A DNA stretch of 63,800 bases from Rhodobacterales bacterium (GCA_009993005.1 JAACUH010000064.1:1-63800), one strand, 5' to 3'; counted from the stretch's first letter, positions 16,485 through 26,464 are shown. Notes: a model not told the origin generated them from the sequence alone. Program-made: numbers and translations.

Positions 16485-17858
16485 ATGTTTCTTTCCGTAT
16501 TCGACATGTTCAAGGTCGGCATCGGCCCCTCGTCCTCGCATACCATCGGGCCGATGGTCGCGGCGGCGCGCTTTCTCGACCACCTGCGCGACCTGCCGTT
16601 CTCCGTGGCGGGCCTGCGCGTCTCGCTGCATGGCAGCCTTGCCTTTACCGGCGTGGGCCATGCCACCGACCGGGCCGTGATCCTGGGTCTTGCCGGCTTT
16701 CGCGCCGAGGATTACGACGCCGTGCGCGCCGAAGCCGAACTGGCGCGCCTGCAGGCCGAAGGCACGCTCACCCCGCCCGGCCTGCCGGTGCTGCGCTTTG
16801 CCCCCGCGCGCGATCTGGTGTTCGACTATGGTCCGGCGCTGCCCGGCCATGCCAATGGCCTCATCCTGCGCGGCCTCGATGCGCAGGGCGATGTGGTCAC
16901 GCAGGTGACGTATTATTCGATCGGCGGCGGCTTTGTGCTGACCGAGGCCGAACTGGCCGCCGGCCCCGCCGCCGACAGTGGCCCGCCGGTCCCCTTCCCC
17001 TTTTGCACCGCCGCACAGATGCTCGACATGGCGGCCGAAAGCGGCCTGAGCATCGCGCAGATGAAGCGGGCCAATGAACTCACACGAATGACGGCGGGCG
17101 CGCTTGACGCGGGTCTCGCGCGGATCTGGGGGGTCATGACCGCCTGCATCGACCGGGGGCTTGCCACCGATGGCATCCTGCCCGGCGGGTTGCGGGTGCG
17201 GCGGCGCGCGAAGGCGATCCACCAGGCGCTTCTGGCCGAACGGGGGATGAACCAGCCCGCGCCGCATACGATCAACGACTGGATGTCCACCTATGCGATG
17301 GCGGTGAACGAGGAAAACGCCGCCGGCGGGCAGGTCGTCACCGCGCCCACCAATGGCGCGGCCGGCGTTGTGCCGGCGGTGATCCGCTACTGGCTCGACC
17401 ATGTGCCGGGCGCCAGAGCGTCGCGCGTGGGCGAGTTCCTGCTGACCGCCGCTGCCGTGGGCGGGCTCATCAAGACCAACGCCAGCATCTCGGGCGCGGA
17501 ATGCGGCTGCCAGGCCGAGGTGGGGTCAGCCGCGGCGATGGCGGCGGCGGGGCTTGCGGCCGTTCTGGGCGGCGCGCCCGAACAGGTCGAAAACGCCGCC
17601 GAAATCGCGCTCGAGCATCATCTGGGCATGACCTGCGACCCGATCCGCGGCCTCGTGCAGGTCCCCTGTATCGAGCGAAACGGCCTCGGCGCGATCAAGG
17701 CGGTGTCGGCCGCCTCGCTCGCCATGCGCGGCGACGGCCAGCACCTCGTGCCCCTGGACGCCGCGATCGAGACCATGCGCCAGACCGGCGCGGACATGAG
17801 CGAGAAATACAAGGAAACCGCGCTGGGCGGGCTGGCGGTGAATGTGCCGAATTGCTGA
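16485..17858 (+). CDS. sdaA: L-serine ammonia-lyase, iron-sulfur type
   Basis: Deaminates L-serine to pyruvate and ammonia. This is the single-chain form of 457 residues with the N-terminal beta domain ([24 protein letters not shown]) and the C-terminal alpha domain. The 4Fe-4S-binding cysteines are in [14 protein letters not shown] and in the [14 protein letters not shown] segment. It stands alone, divergent from rpiA, with a 185-bp gap that should hold both promoters. Confidence 0.96.
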   Translation: MFLSVFDMFKVGIGPSSSHTIGPMVAAARFLDHLRDLPFSVAGLRVSLHGSLAFTGVGHATDRAVILGLAGFRAEDYDAVRAEAELARLQAEGTLTPPGLPVLRFAPARDLVFDYGPALPGHANGLILRGLDAQGDVVTQVTYYSIGGGFVLTEAELAAGPAADSGPPVPFPFCTAAQMLDMAAESGLSIAQMKRANELTRMTAGALDAGLARIWGVMTACIDRGLATDGILPGGLRVRRRAKAIHQALLAERGMNQPAPHTINDWMSTYAMAVNEENAAGGQVVTAPTNGAAGVVPAVIRYWLDHVPGARASRVGEFLLTAAAVGGLIKTNASISGAECGCQAEVGSAAAMAAAGLAAVLGGAPEQVENAAEIALEHHLGMTCDPIRGLVQVPCIERNGLGAIKAVSAASLAMRGDGQHLVPLDAAIETMRQTGADMSEKYKETALGGLAVNVPNC

Positions 17859-18054
17859 CAGGCCCCGCTGACGGGACAGGCTGACAGGCCCGTCTGACAG
17901 GACAGGCCGGACGGTCAGGACATCCTTGTGCGATTGCCGTGGCGCGACATGCGGACGCCTGCCCCACGCCGGGACCGGGCCATGATAACGGGTCCGGCGT
18001 GACGACGGAGCCGGCAGGGCGACCATGGCGGCCCCGACAGAGGGGCGAGGCTGC

Positions 18055-18124
18055 TTGCCCCGGCACGCCTGGCCGGGTTGACCGGGTTGACCGGACTGGC
18101 CGGGCTGGCCGGACTGGCCGGGGC
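18055..18124. repeat. Imperfect 9-bp tandem repeats
   Basis: Runs of GTTGACCGG and CTGGCCGG[GA] units repeat about six times in the 277-bp interval between sdaA and the Hint gene. The rest of that interval holds repeated CTGACAGG words just after the sdaA stop and no convincing gene. Confidence 0.6.
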
Positions 18125-18135
18125 CCGTGGCTGCG

Positions 18136-19227
18136 TCAGGGCATGGCGCCACAAAGGGCCCTTGCCCTCCGGCGCGCGGCCTGCACGGCAAGGACGGGTG
18201 CGGCAAGGGCGGGCACGGCAAGGGCGGGCACGGCAAGGGCGGGCACGGCAAGGGCGGGCACGGCAAGAGCGGGTGCGGCGGCGCGGTGCTGTGCGTCGCC
18301 GTCGGCCGCACTATCGCTTCCAAAGATCGCCCGCACCTGCGCAAGGGTCTCCGCGGACATCGCCCGCAGCGCCATCGGGCCGGGATAGAAACTCTCGATC
18401 ATGGCACCATTGGCCCAGATGATCTCGTGCCGCGAAAAGACGATGTGGAAATAGCTGACAGACCGCTTGCCCTGCAGCACGCGGACACCGTGGCGGTGCG
18501 TCAGCGCCTTGGCCGGCGCCAGCACGTGCCGGCCGGACGGGTCGGTGACGAGCATCCGGTGATGTGGCGAGACGCAAAGCCTGCGGTGCGGCAGGCCCGG
18601 CCCCAGCGACCCCACCTCGAAGGCGACAGGTTTGAGCCTGTGGTCCATCTGGCCCGGCGCCACCTCGGTCCGCAGGATCGCGCGGACGGGCTGAAGGCCA
18701 TTGTCGCGGGTCGCGATGAGATCACCGACGCGGATAGCCTCGACAGCCGTCTCGCCTGTGGCTGTCCTGATCCGGGCGCCGGTGACGAAACAGACCACAT
18801 CGACCGTGTTGTTCGTGGTCGAGATGACAGCCGCATCCGAGCCCGCGACATCGGTGAGACTGCCGGTCCTGATTTCGGCGATCCGCATGTCGCCATAGCT
18901 GTCGTTCGGGATGATGAAATGCCGGGTGACAGAGCCGTCCGAAACGGTGAGGAACACCGCGGGCAGGTTGCTTTCGCTGCCGGGGTCAAAGCTGCGGCTT
19001 GTGCCATCCTCGAGGGTAAAGCGGCCGCTGTTGCTGGCTTCCCGGATGCGGGTGATCGAATAGGTCTGGCCGCCGATCCGGATGCTGTCGCCGATGTCGA
19101 ACTCGCCATCGTCGAGCGCGGCGGAGGTCACATTGTCCACCACGCCGATCACGTTTCCGGCCGCTCTGGAATAGGTGGTGTCCGGGCTGATCTGGGTGAC
19201 TTCGATCAGGTCATGTATCGTGGCCAT
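18136..19227 (-). CDS. Hint (Hedgehog/intein-like) domain protein with repetitive C-terminal tail
   Basis: A 363-residue protein. The N-terminal 140 residues are beta-rich. A Hint domain begins at Cys146 (CFVTGARIRTATGE) and shows EAIRVGDLIATRD, SPHHRMLV and the ANGAMIESFYPG end typical of the Rhodobacteraceae Hint_2 family, whose function is unknown. Family proteins normally end soon after the Hint domain. This one continues into a low-complexity tail with ALAVP repeated, followed by an arginine-rich end. There is no signal peptide, so type I secretion or cytoplasmic location are both open. Confidence 0.85.
   Translation of the reverse strand: MATIHDLIEVTQISPDTTYSRAAGNVIGVVDNVTSAALDDGEFDIGDSIRIGGQTYSITRIREASNSGRFTLEDGTSRSFDPGSESNLPAVFLTVSDGSVTRHFIIPNDSYGDMRIAEIRTGSLTDVAGSDAAVISTTNNTVDVVCFVTGARIRTATGETAVEAIRVGDLIATRDNGLQPVRAILRTEVAPGQMDHRLKPVAFEVGSLGPGLPHRRLCVSPHHRMLVTDPSGRHVLAPAKALTHRHGVRVLQGKRSVSYFHIVFSRHEIIWANGAMIESFYPGPMALRAMSAETLAQVRAIFGSDSAADGDAQHRAAAPALAVPALAVPALAVPALAVPALAAPVLAVQAARRRARALCGAMP
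18186..18275 (-). repeat. 15-bp in-frame tandem repeat x6 in the Hint gene
   Basis: Four perfect units, CGGCAAGGGCGGGCA on the plus strand, are flanked by one degenerate unit on each side. In the gene they encode ALAVP. Length variation would not break the frame. Confidence 0.85.
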
Positions 19228-19484
19228 GGCAACGCCTCTTGGTCTGTGGTCGGATGGCGGGGCCGCCGCGCAGCGGCAGCGTCGCTACGTCAAGGCAGCA
19301 TCAGGAGGCAGGCTAGTGGATCAGGGTGAAGAAACCGGTAACAGCAGCGCTGTCCTGCGGGTCGCCCTGGCCATCGGACGGCGTGTTCGCGACGGGTTGA
19401 AACCGCATTGCGGCCATGATCATGCTGTCGCCACCCCATCGCCGCTTTGGCATCCAGCCGCCGGCCACCTGACGCGGACCCCCG

Positions 19485-20402
19485 ATGCAGCCTGACCGTA
19501 TCCTTGCCGGCATTGTCCTCATGCTGGGCTTCTGCATCACCGCGCCGCTGATCGACGTGGCGTCCAAGCTTGCCGCCGCGACCCTGCCGGTCGGCCAGAT
19601 CACCACGGCGCGCTTTGTGGTGCAGGCGGTGCTGATGGCGCCGGTCTGCCTGTGGCTGGGCCACGGCCTGCGGATCGGGCCGGGGCTGGCCTGGGCGCTG
19701 ATGGCGCGGGCGGCCTGTCTGATCGCCTCGACCTATTGCTTTGTGGCGGCCGTCGCGGTGATGCCCATCGCCGATGCGCTGGCCATCGCCTTTGTGGAGC
19801 CGTTCATCCTGTTGATCCTGGGCCATTACCTGTTCGGCGATGCGGTGGGGCCACGGCGGATCGCGGCCAGCGTCGTGGGTTTTGGCGGGGCGCTGCTGGT
19901 GATCCAGCCGAGCCTCGTGACCTTTGGCCTTGTCGCGCTCTATCCGCTGGGCACGGCGCTGTCCTTTGCACTTTACATGCTCGTCACGCGCAGCCTGTCG
20001 CGGCGGATGCATCCGGTGCCGATGCAGTATCACACCGCAACCGTGGCGACGCTGCTCTGTCTGCCGGTGATGGCGGCGGGGGCGGCACTCGAGCTGCCGA
20101 CGCTGGGGCTGCGCTGGCCCGAGGGGATGGCCTGGCTCTGGCTTGCGGGGGTGGGCGCGGCCTCGGCCGGGGCGCATATGCTGATGACCTGGGCGCTGCG
20201 TTTTGCGCCTTCGGCCACGCTGGCGCCGCTGCATTACCTCGAGATCGTCAGTGCGGCGGCGCTGGGCTATCTGGTGTTCGACGATTTTCCGGATGTGCTG
20301 ACCTGGACCGGGATCGGGGTGATCGTGGCCTCGGGCCTCTATATCATCCACCGCGAGCGGATCACCGCGCGGGAGGGGTCGGTGGTGGCGCCGCCCCTCT
20401 GA
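19485..20402 (+). CDS. EamA family (DMT superfamily) transporter
   Basis: Inner-membrane transporter of 305 residues with about ten membrane segments arranged as two EamA repeats (FCITAPLIDVASKLAAATLPVGQI... and ALYPLGTALSFALYMLVTRSL...). The substrate cannot be deduced. It is convergent with the thiamine diphosphokinase gene, with one 22-nt motif between them. Confidence 0.9.
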   Translation: MQPDRILAGIVLMLGFCITAPLIDVASKLAAATLPVGQITTARFVVQAVLMAPVCLWLGHGLRIGPGLAWALMARAACLIASTYCFVAAVAVMPIADALAIAFVEPFILLILGHYLFGDAVGPRRIAASVVGFGGALLVIQPSLVTFGLVALYPLGTALSFALYMLVTRSLSRRMHPVPMQYHTATVATLLCLPVMAAGAALELPTLGLRWPEGMAWLWLAGVGAASAGAHMLMTWALRFAPSATLAPLHYLEIVSAAALGYLVFDDFPDVLTWTGIGVIVASGLYIIHRERITAREGSVVAPPL

Positions 20403-20440
20403 TGCCGGCGCGGGATGGCCGGCTGCGGACCCTGCGGGGC

Positions 20441-20462
20441 GAGTATTTGGGGCGCAAAGAAG
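20441..20462 (+). repeat. Dispersed 22-nt motif, copy 4 (AGAAG type)
   Basis: Begins GAGTATTT and ends AAAGAAG, preceded by CCCTGCGGGGC. It lies between two convergent genes. Confidence 0.8.
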
Positions 20463-20469
20463 CCCGGGG

Positions 20470-21147
20470 TCAGCGCGCAGGCCAGCGGGAGGGCGCGGTG
20501 GTGAGCGCCGCCATGGCCGCGTCGAGCGCCGGGCGCGCAAGGATCACCAGCATGGCGGGCGCATCGGCCGCCAGTCGGACCGGACCTGTCGCGGCGTTCG
20601 AGGTGCCGATGGTATGGCCGGGGGAAAAGAGCAGGCCATCCGTGGGCCAGTGCAGGCCGCGCGAGGCAACGCGGACGGGAGCCATGGGGAAAAGCGAGAC
20701 GAGGGCGCCGGGCGCGAGCGCGAGGTCGAGCGCGGGCGGGCACAGGAACACCACGGTCTGCGTGCCGATCACGATGCAGGGCCGGTCAGCATGGCGCATC
20801 AGCACATGCATCACCGCGAGTTCATGGTCGAAGCGGCCGCCGGTCACGCCCACCGCGAGCACCAGCGGCGCCGCGATATGGCGCAGCGCCTTGTCGAAAT
20901 CGGTGCTTTCCTGTTCGGCTATGGGATGCAGCAGATCGGCAAAGGCCGCGCGGGCGGGCGCGCCGATGCTGTCCATGTCACCGATCACGGCTTCGGGGCG
21001 CAGGCCCGCCGCGAGGATCGCATCCGCACCACCATCGGCCGCCACCAGCCTTGGAGCACGGCTTAAGGCTGTGGTAAGATCATTGTGTCTAAGCTCGGCT
21101 CCACCGACCAGCGTGACCGGAGCTTGAGCATGAACAATCGTCGTCAT
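20470..21147 (-). CDS. Thiamine diphosphokinase
   Basis: Transfers pyrophosphate from ATP to thiamine to form thiamine diphosphate. Family motifs are ADGGADAILAAGLRPEAVIGDMDS, STDFDKAL and GVTGGRFDHELA, in the right order and spacing. The C-terminal half (PTDGLLFSPGHTIGTSNAATG) forms the thiamine-binding sandwich. The length of 225 residues is normal. Confidence 0.93.
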   Translation of the reverse strand: MTTIVHAQAPVTLVGGAELRHNDLTTALSRAPRLVAADGGADAILAAGLRPEAVIGDMDSIGAPARAAFADLLHPIAEQESTDFDKALRHIAAPLVLAVGVTGGRFDHELAVMHVLMRHADRPCIVIGTQTVVFLCPPALDLALAPGALVSLFPMAPVRVASRGLHWPTDGLLFSPGHTIGTSNAATGPVRLAADAPAMLVILARPALDAAMAALTTAPSRWPAR

Positions 21148-21290
21148 CGGACAGGATTACCTTTCGGTCTGGAAACGCGCCCCAAAAGGGTCACGAAATA
21201 ACACCGTGTTGAACCCGTTCCTGTTCCCGATTGCGAACCAATTGATGGTAAACCGGATGCTACTGGGCGTGGATGAAAGCGAGAACACAC

Positions 21291-24080
21291 ATGGTTGGAT
21301 CTAGCAAGATTCTTACCGTTTCCTACGGGACATTCTCTTGTACCCTTGAAGGGTTCGACGACTCCTTTGGAACGATGAAGGCGATTGCGGAGTATTTCCG
21401 CGATCTTGCCGCCGATGACCGGTATTTCGGGGCGGAACCGCCTGTGCCCGATGCCGAGATGCTGGCGCGGATCGCCGAACGCGAGATCGCGCGCCGGGTC
21501 GAGGCCCGGATGGATGCCTCGGGCATCGTGCTGCGTGTCGGCCGGGAGGCCGCTGCGCCGGCGGTTCAGGCCGCACCAGAGGCTCCGGCGCCTGCCGCAG
21601 CACCGGCGGCGCAGGCACCCAGCCCGGTTGTTGGCCGCGCCATCTCTCATGAGGAGAGGCCCATCACCACCGCAAGGCCCGCCGCCGCTGCCCCGGCTGT
21701 GCAGGCCGCGCAACCCGGTGGCGTCACCGGACCCGAGGCAGAGGCGGACCACCCCGTCCCCTCGCCGCTGCTCGCAGCCACGGGTCCGGTGACGGATGAC
21801 GCCGCCACGCTCTATTTCGAGGATCTGGTCGAGGACACGGTTCAGGACAGCCTGCGGATCACGGGCGGGGATACCGGCGAGACCGCGCCTCGTGCCGCGG
21901 CTCTCCCCGATGCCGAAGGGCCTGATGTGGCCGTCTCTGAAGCCCTGGTGATGCCGCCGGTTGCAACCCTGCCCGCCCATCCCGACCCCGACAGCGTCGC
22001 CGCCAAGCTTCAGCGGATCCGTGCCGTGGTGGGGCGTGGCCTTGCCGCTGGTGCGGGGCCCATGGCCGGATTTGCCACCGATGGCGACACCGAAGCCGCC
22101 GCGCCGCAAGAGGGTGCGCCCGACGAGGTTGCGCTGGACGAGGTTGCGCCCGACGAGGTTGCGCCCGACGAGGTTGCGCCCGACGAGGTTGCGCTGGACG
22201 AGGGTATTGAGGACGACGTCGCGCTGGACGAGGTCGCACCCGAGCCGATGGTCGCCATCGACAGTGCCGTCGCGGCAGAGGCCGAAACGACCGTGCAGGA
22301 TGCGCCGCAGGATGAGGGCACCGACCTTGGCCCCGACCTTGGCCCCGACCTTGGCCCCGACCTTGGCCCCGACCTTGGCCCCGACCTTGGCCCCGACCGT
22401 GGCCGTGTCCGTGCCCGGGTCATCCGGATGCGGCGGGCCGAGTTCGACAGCCTGGCGCCGGGTCTTGCCGGTGTTGCGGCGGCTGTTGCCGATCCCTCTC
22501 CGGCTGACGCCGGTGCTGCTTCGCTGGACGGGGCAGAAAACGGGCCGGACCACGCAGAAGAGCATGCGGATCTGGAACATGCGCAGGACGCGGCCGATCT
22601 GGCCGACCTCGCGCTGCTCGACCGCCTCGACACGGCGCTGACTGGCGACGTCGCCGCGGCAAGCGGGTCCGGGGCCTCTCCTGAAGCGGCGGACCACGAC
22701 TTTGACATCGATCTGGGCGAAGGCACCCTGTCGCCTGAGGACGAGGCCGCGCTGCTGGCCGAACTGGCCGAAGTCGGACGCGACGCCGCGCAAGAAGGCC
22801 CGGCGATGGCGCAGCCGATGACCGACGCTGTGGACGAAGGCTCTGACGACGCCGGTCTGGCGGCGATCATGGCCGGGCTGAACGCGCCGGAGGGCGAAAT
22901 GGCCCATGACCCCGCGGATGCAATGGACATTGCCGAAGCGGGCGACAGGACAGCGGATGCTCTGTTCGGGACAGATCTGGCGGATATCCTTGCCGATGAG
23001 GCCGATCTTGCGATGGCATCCGATGCGGCGGATCAGGAGGCATGGGCACGAGAGCCTGCTGCTGGGCAGACCGATGGGTCCGCGGATCGCGACGGCGCAT
23101 TTGACGACCTCGCGGACGCGGCGATGGATTTATCCGAGGCGGACCTGAACGGGATCGAGGACGAGGATATCGCGGCCTTTCTGGCGGCGCAGGGCGATGA
23201 CGACGCATCTGCTGCGACTGCGCCGGTCCTGGCCGCGGACTTTGACGCCGTGGATGACGGGGCAGATGTCGGGGCAGATGTCGGGGCGGATGACGGGGCG
23301 GATGACGGGGCGGATGAGGCGGCAGATGAGGCGGCGGCTGCCGCCGTTGCGGGCTCTGCGGCCATGCCGCTGCGGGCCGGGCGGGCAGTCTTTGCCGACA
23401 AGCCGGTTGCTGATGAGGCCGCGATGGACCGGATCCTGTCGCAGACCGCCGCCGAGCTTGCCGAACCGGCGGCCAGCCGCCGGCGCGAAGCCATTGCGCA
23501 ACTCAAGGCCGCGGTCGCTGCGACCGAGGCGGCGCGACGGCTGGGCGATACCGAAACCGAGGATGACGAGGTCGAGAACGCCTTTCGTGACGACCTGCGG
23601 CAGGTCGTGCGCCCGCGCCGCGCCCCGCGGATCGAGGAATTGCGCAGCGAACGGCCGCGCCCTGCCCCGCTCAAGCTCGTGGCGTCGCAGCGGGTGGACC
23701 TGCCCACCGCTCATGCCGCGGCCGGGCCGGTGCGGCCGCGCCGGGTGAGCCTGCCCGCCGAAGCCGCGGCACCCGCCCCGGTCGAGAGCCGCAGCGCCGG
23801 GTCCTTTGCCGACTTTGCCGAGCAGATGGGCGCGCATGCGCTGCCCGATCTGCTCGAGGCGGCGGCGGCCTATACCGCCTTTGTCGAGGGGATCGAGGAT
23901 TTCTCGCGCCCGCAACTGATGAAGAAGGTCAGCCAGATCACCCCCGACGGGGTAAGCCGCGAGGATGGTCTGCGCTCGTTCGGCACGCTGCTGCGGCAGG
24001 GCCGGATCATGAAGGTGCGCAACGGCCGCTTTCAGGTCAGCGGCGAGAGCCGGTTCAACCCGGAGCGCCGCGCGGGCTGA
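21291..24080 (+). CDS. Large acidic repeat-rich protein of unknown function
   Basis: About 929 residues. The first 60 (SKILTVSYGTFSCTLEGFDD, TMKAIAEYFRDLAADDRYFG) and the last 100 (LPDLLEAAAAYTAFVEGIEDFSRPQLMKKVSQI) are ordered and, from memory, conserved in Rhodobacteraceae. The 750 residues between are dominated by Ala, Asp and Glu and are probably disordered. Three internal tandem-repeat arrays are visible (DEVAP-type, LGPD-type, DDGAD-type). No signal peptide or membrane segment is seen. ATG at 21273 is an alternative start six codons upstream. No function is claimed. Confidence 0.85.
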   Translation: MVGSSKILTVSYGTFSCTLEGFDDSFGTMKAIAEYFRDLAADDRYFGAEPPVPDAEMLARIAEREIARRVEARMDASGIVLRVGREAAAPAVQAAPEAPAPAAAPAAQAPSPVVGRAISHEERPITTARPAAAAPAVQAAQPGGVTGPEAEADHPVPSPLLAATGPVTDDAATLYFEDLVEDTVQDSLRITGGDTGETAPRAAALPDAEGPDVAVSEALVMPPVATLPAHPDPDSVAAKLQRIRAVVGRGLAAGAGPMAGFATDGDTEAAAPQEGAPDEVALDEVAPDEVAPDEVAPDEVALDEGIEDDVALDEVAPEPMVAIDSAVAAEAETTVQDAPQDEGTDLGPDLGPDLGPDLGPDLGPDLGPDRGRVRARVIRMRRAEFDSLAPGLAGVAAAVADPSPADAGAASLDGAENGPDHAEEHADLEHAQDAADLADLALLDRLDTALTGDVAAASGSGASPEAADHDFDIDLGEGTLSPEDEAALLAELAEVGRDAAQEGPAMAQPMTDAVDEGSDDAGLAAIMAGLNAPEGEMAHDPADAMDIAEAGDRTADALFGTDLADILADEADLAMASDAADQEAWAREPAAGQTDGSADRDGAFDDLADAAMDLSEADLNGIEDEDIAAFLAAQGDDDASAATAPVLAADFDAVDDGADVGADVGADDGADDGADEAADEAAAAAVAGSAAMPLRAGRAVFADKPVADEAAMDRILSQTAAELAEPAASRRREAIAQLKAAVAATEAARRLGDTETEDDEVENAFRDDLRQVVRPRRAPRIEELRSERPRPAPLKLVASQRVDLPTAHAAAGPVRPRRVSLPAEAAAPAPVESRSAGSFADFAEQMGAHALPDLLEAAAAYTAFVEGIEDFSRPQLMKKVSQITPDGVSREDGLRSFGTLLRQGRIMKVRNGRFQVSGESRFNPERRAG
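22321..22392 (+). repeat. 12-bp in-frame tandem repeat x6
   Basis: Six perfect copies of CCGACCTTGGCC encode LGPD repeats within the acidic protein, with a seventh degenerate copy after them. Nearby arrays of 15-bp (about 22116-22200) and 12-bp (about 23262-23320) units encode DEVAP and DDGAD repeats. Confidence 0.9.
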
Positions 24081-24103
24081 GGCGGCGCCGGGTCAGGCAA
24101 TGC

Positions 24104-24134
24104 AAAGGGGCGCAGGGCAACCTGCGCCCCTTTT
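24104..24134 (+). terminator. Intrinsic terminator after the acidic protein gene
   Basis: A perfect 13-bp stem (AAAGGGGCGCAGG with CCTGCGCCCCTTT) closed by a GCAA tetraloop ends in TTTT. It lies 24 bases after the stop codon and is close to symmetric, so it may also serve the convergent DUF2842/purA transcript. Confidence 0.85.
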
Positions 24135-24176
24135 GCGCCTTTGCCCTGCGGCATCACCCGCCTGCGACCGGGGCAT

Positions 24177-24198
24177 GAGTATTTGGGGCACAGAGAAG
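24177..24198 (+). repeat. Dispersed 22-nt motif, copy 5 (AGAAG type)
   Basis: Begins GAGTATTT, then GGGGC, ending AGAGAAG. It lies between the terminator above and the end of the convergent DUF2842 gene. Confidence 0.8.
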
Positions 24199-24215
24199 CC
24201 CCCGGGGCGGCCCGA

Positions 24216-24449
24216 TCAGGCGCCGTCCTGCCCTTTGGCCGCCGGGTCGGCCTGGCCGATCCCGCGAAAGACATAGCGGAACGGCAGCGCCCAGAGGATG
24301 CCGAGTGCCACATAGATCGCCAGTTCGAGCCAGAGCGGCGGGCGGTCGAGGATCGTCAGGATCGTGACCGCCGCGATGATATAGACCGGCAGACCGATCA
24401 GCAGGATCACCAGCGACCAGCGCCGCCGCGCCTTGTAGGACAGTGCCAT
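24216..24449 (-). CDS. DUF2842 family membrane protein
   Basis: A 77-residue protein with two membrane segments (LVILLIGLPVYIIAAVTIL and LWLELAIYVALGILWALPF). The family start MALSYKARRRWSL and the FRGIGQADP end are typical. It lies 10 bases after purA on the same strand, so it is co-transcribed. Function unknown. Confidence 0.85.
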   Translation of the reverse strand: MALSYKARRRWSLVILLIGLPVYIIAAVTILTILDRPPLWLELAIYVALGILWALPFRYVFRGIGQADPAAKGQDGA

Positions 24450-24459
24450 GGGGCCCCCT

Positions 24460-25752
24460 TCAATCCGCGAAAGGGTCGGTCACGAGGATCGTGTCCTCCC
24501 GTTCGGGTGAGGTTGAGACGAGCGCCACCGGGCATTGGATCAGTTCCTCGATCCGGCGGACGTATTTGACCGCCTGCGCCGGCAGGTCGGCCCAGGACCG
24601 CGCCCCGGCGGTCGAGCCCGCCCAGCCCTCGATCGTCTCGTAGATCGGCGTGCAGCGCGCCTGTTGGTCGGCGGCGGTGGGCAGATAGTCGAGCCGCTGC
24701 CCGTCGAGGTCATAGGCCACGCAGATCTTGAGCTCGGGCATGCCGTCGAGCACGTCCATCTTGGTCAGCGCGATGCCACGCACGCCCGAGAGGACGCAGG
24801 TCTGGCGCACCAGCACTGCGTCGAACCAGCCGCAGCGGCGGTTGCGCCCGGTGACGGTGCCGCGCTCGTGGCCTACGGTGCGCAGATGCTCGCCGGTTTC
24901 GTCGTGCAGTTCGCAGGGAAAGGGCCCCTCGCCCACGCGGGTCGTGTAGGCCTTCACGATCCCCAGCACGAAACCGACCGCGCCCGGCCCCATACCCGAG
25001 CCAGAGGCGGCGCTGCCTGCCAGCGTGGTCGAGGAGGTGACAAAGGGATAGGTGCCGAAATCGACATCCAGAAGCGAACCTTGCGCGCCTTCGAAGAGTA
25101 TCCGCTTGCCCGCCTTGCGCGCCTCGTTGAGCACCTTCCACGCCGGCGCGGCAAAGGGCAGGATGCGGGGCGCGATAGCGAGAAGTTGCGCCTTGAGCGC
25201 GGCGCCATCGACCTCAGGCAGGCCCAGCCCGCGGCGCAGCGCATTGTGATGGGTGAGCAGCCGCTCGATCCGCGCGTCGAGTGTCGGCTCGTCGGCGAGG
25301 TCGGCCACCCGGATCACCCGGCGCCCGACCTTGTCTTCATAGGCCGGCCCGATGCCGCGCCCGGTGGTGCCGATCCGCGCCACCGCGTTCGAGCCCTCGC
25401 GCGCGCGGTCCAGTTCGCCATGCAGCGGCAGGATCAGCGGTGTGTTTTCAGCAATGATCAGGTTATGCGTGCCGACGGTGACGCCCTGTGCGGCGATCTT
25501 TTCGATCTCGTCCACCAGCGCCCAGGGGTCGAGGACCACCCCGTTGCCGATCACGCCCAGCTTGCCCTCGCGCAGGATGCCCGAAGGCAGCAGCGACAGC
25601 TTGTAGACCACCCCGTCGATGACCAGCGTATGCCCGGCATTGTGGCCCCCCTGAAAGCGCACGATGACGTCGGCGCGCTCGGACAGCCAGTCCACGATCT
25701 TGCCTTTGCCCTCGTCGCCCCATTGCGCGCCAACGACCACCACATTCGCCAT
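24460..25752 (-). CDS. purA: Adenylosuccinate synthetase
   Basis: Joins IMP and aspartate with GTP in the first committed step of AMP synthesis. Motifs [18 protein letters not shown] (GTP P-loop with catalytic Asp), [10 protein letters not shown] (catalytic His), [14 protein letters not shown] and [11 protein letters not shown] are intact. The length of 430 residues is exact for the family. Confidence 0.98.
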   Translation of the reverse strand: MANVVVVGAQWGDEGKGKIVDWLSERADVIVRFQGGHNAGHTLVIDGVVYKLSLLPSGILREGKLGVIGNGVVLDPWALVDEIEKIAAQGVTVGTHNLIIAENTPLILPLHGELDRAREGSNAVARIGTTGRGIGPAYEDKVGRRVIRVADLADEPTLDARIERLLTHHNALRRGLGLPEVDGAALKAQLLAIAPRILPFAAPAWKVLNEARKAGKRILFEGAQGSLLDVDFGTYPFVTSSTTLAGSAASGSGMGPGAVGFVLGIVKAYTTRVGEGPFPCELHDETGEHLRTVGHERGTVTGRNRRCGWFDAVLVRQTCVLSGVRGIALTKMDVLDGMPELKICVAYDLDGQRLDYLPTAADQQARCTPIYETIEGWAGSTAGARSWADLPAQAVKYVRRIEELIQCPVALVSTSPEREDTILVTDPFAD

Positions 25753-25911
25753 GCCTTCGGTCCTTTCAGGATCTGCCCCGCGCCCGTATAGCGGGCCGCG
25801 CCGGGGGGCGAAACCGCATTTTCACCCGCGCGGGCGGCGCCCCTGTCGTCCCGGGGGCTGGACAGCGCGCCGCGCCACGGCCATCCTGCGGGCAATTTCT
25901 TGTGGAGGGAT

Positions 25912-26310
25912 ATGGTGAGCTTCATTCTGCGCTGGGTCTTTGCCTTTGCCCTTGTGGCCGCGACCTACAATCCGACCCAATGGAACTATGTCCGCTGGGC
26001 CAGTGACAATTTCCGCGACCAGATGCCGCTGGTGGCACTGTTCGGGCTGATCCTCTTTCTGGGCTATGTCATCTATGTCTCCGCCACCTGGCGCGCGATC
26101 GGCGCCTTCGGGATGCTGCTGGTGCTCGCCATCGTCGGCACGCTGCTGTGGTTCCTCTATGATCGCGGCATCCTGAGCCTCGAGAACGGCAGTCTGAACA
26201 CCTGGATCGGGCTTTTCACCGTCTCGGTCGTTCTGGGCATCGGCATGACCTGGAGCCTCGTGTGGCGGCGCATCTCGGGCCAGCTCAAGGTGGACGAGAC
26301 CGACAATTGA
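25912..26310 (+). CDS. DUF6524-like four-helix membrane protein
   Basis: About 132 residues with four membrane segments. The start MVSFILRWVFAFALVAATYNPTQWNY resembles the Rhodobacteraceae family DUF6524. GGAGGG six bases upstream supports ATG at 25912 over the upstream in-frame ATG. Divergent from purA. Function unknown. Confidence 0.8.
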   Translation: MVSFILRWVFAFALVAATYNPTQWNYVRWASDNFRDQMPLVALFGLILFLGYVIYVSATWRAIGAFGMLLVLAIVGTLLWFLYDRGILSLENGSLNTWIGLFTVSVVLGIGMTWSLVWRRISGQLKVDETDN

Positions 26311-26464
26311 GGCGCGACAAGGCAGGCGCGCGGGTCTTTTCCGGCATCCTTGCCCCGCCCGCCCCTGACGATGCCCCGCCGCGGCGCGCAAGGGGCTTGC
26401 GGCGCGGCGCCGCAGCTTCTAGATACGTCCCGTCGCGTCTTTGCGCCTCTTTTAGGTCTGCCTG

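Noticed and set aside
17526-18344. Collagen-like GQPGQ frame on the minus strand
   Set aside because: It arises from the 9-bp repeats after sdaA and overlaps both sdaA and the Hint gene in the wrong frame.
18136-19227. Interpretation of the Hint protein as an intein
   Set aside because: No flanking extein halves and no terminal Asn-Cys/Ser junction are seen. The domain is of the bacterial Hint_2 type.
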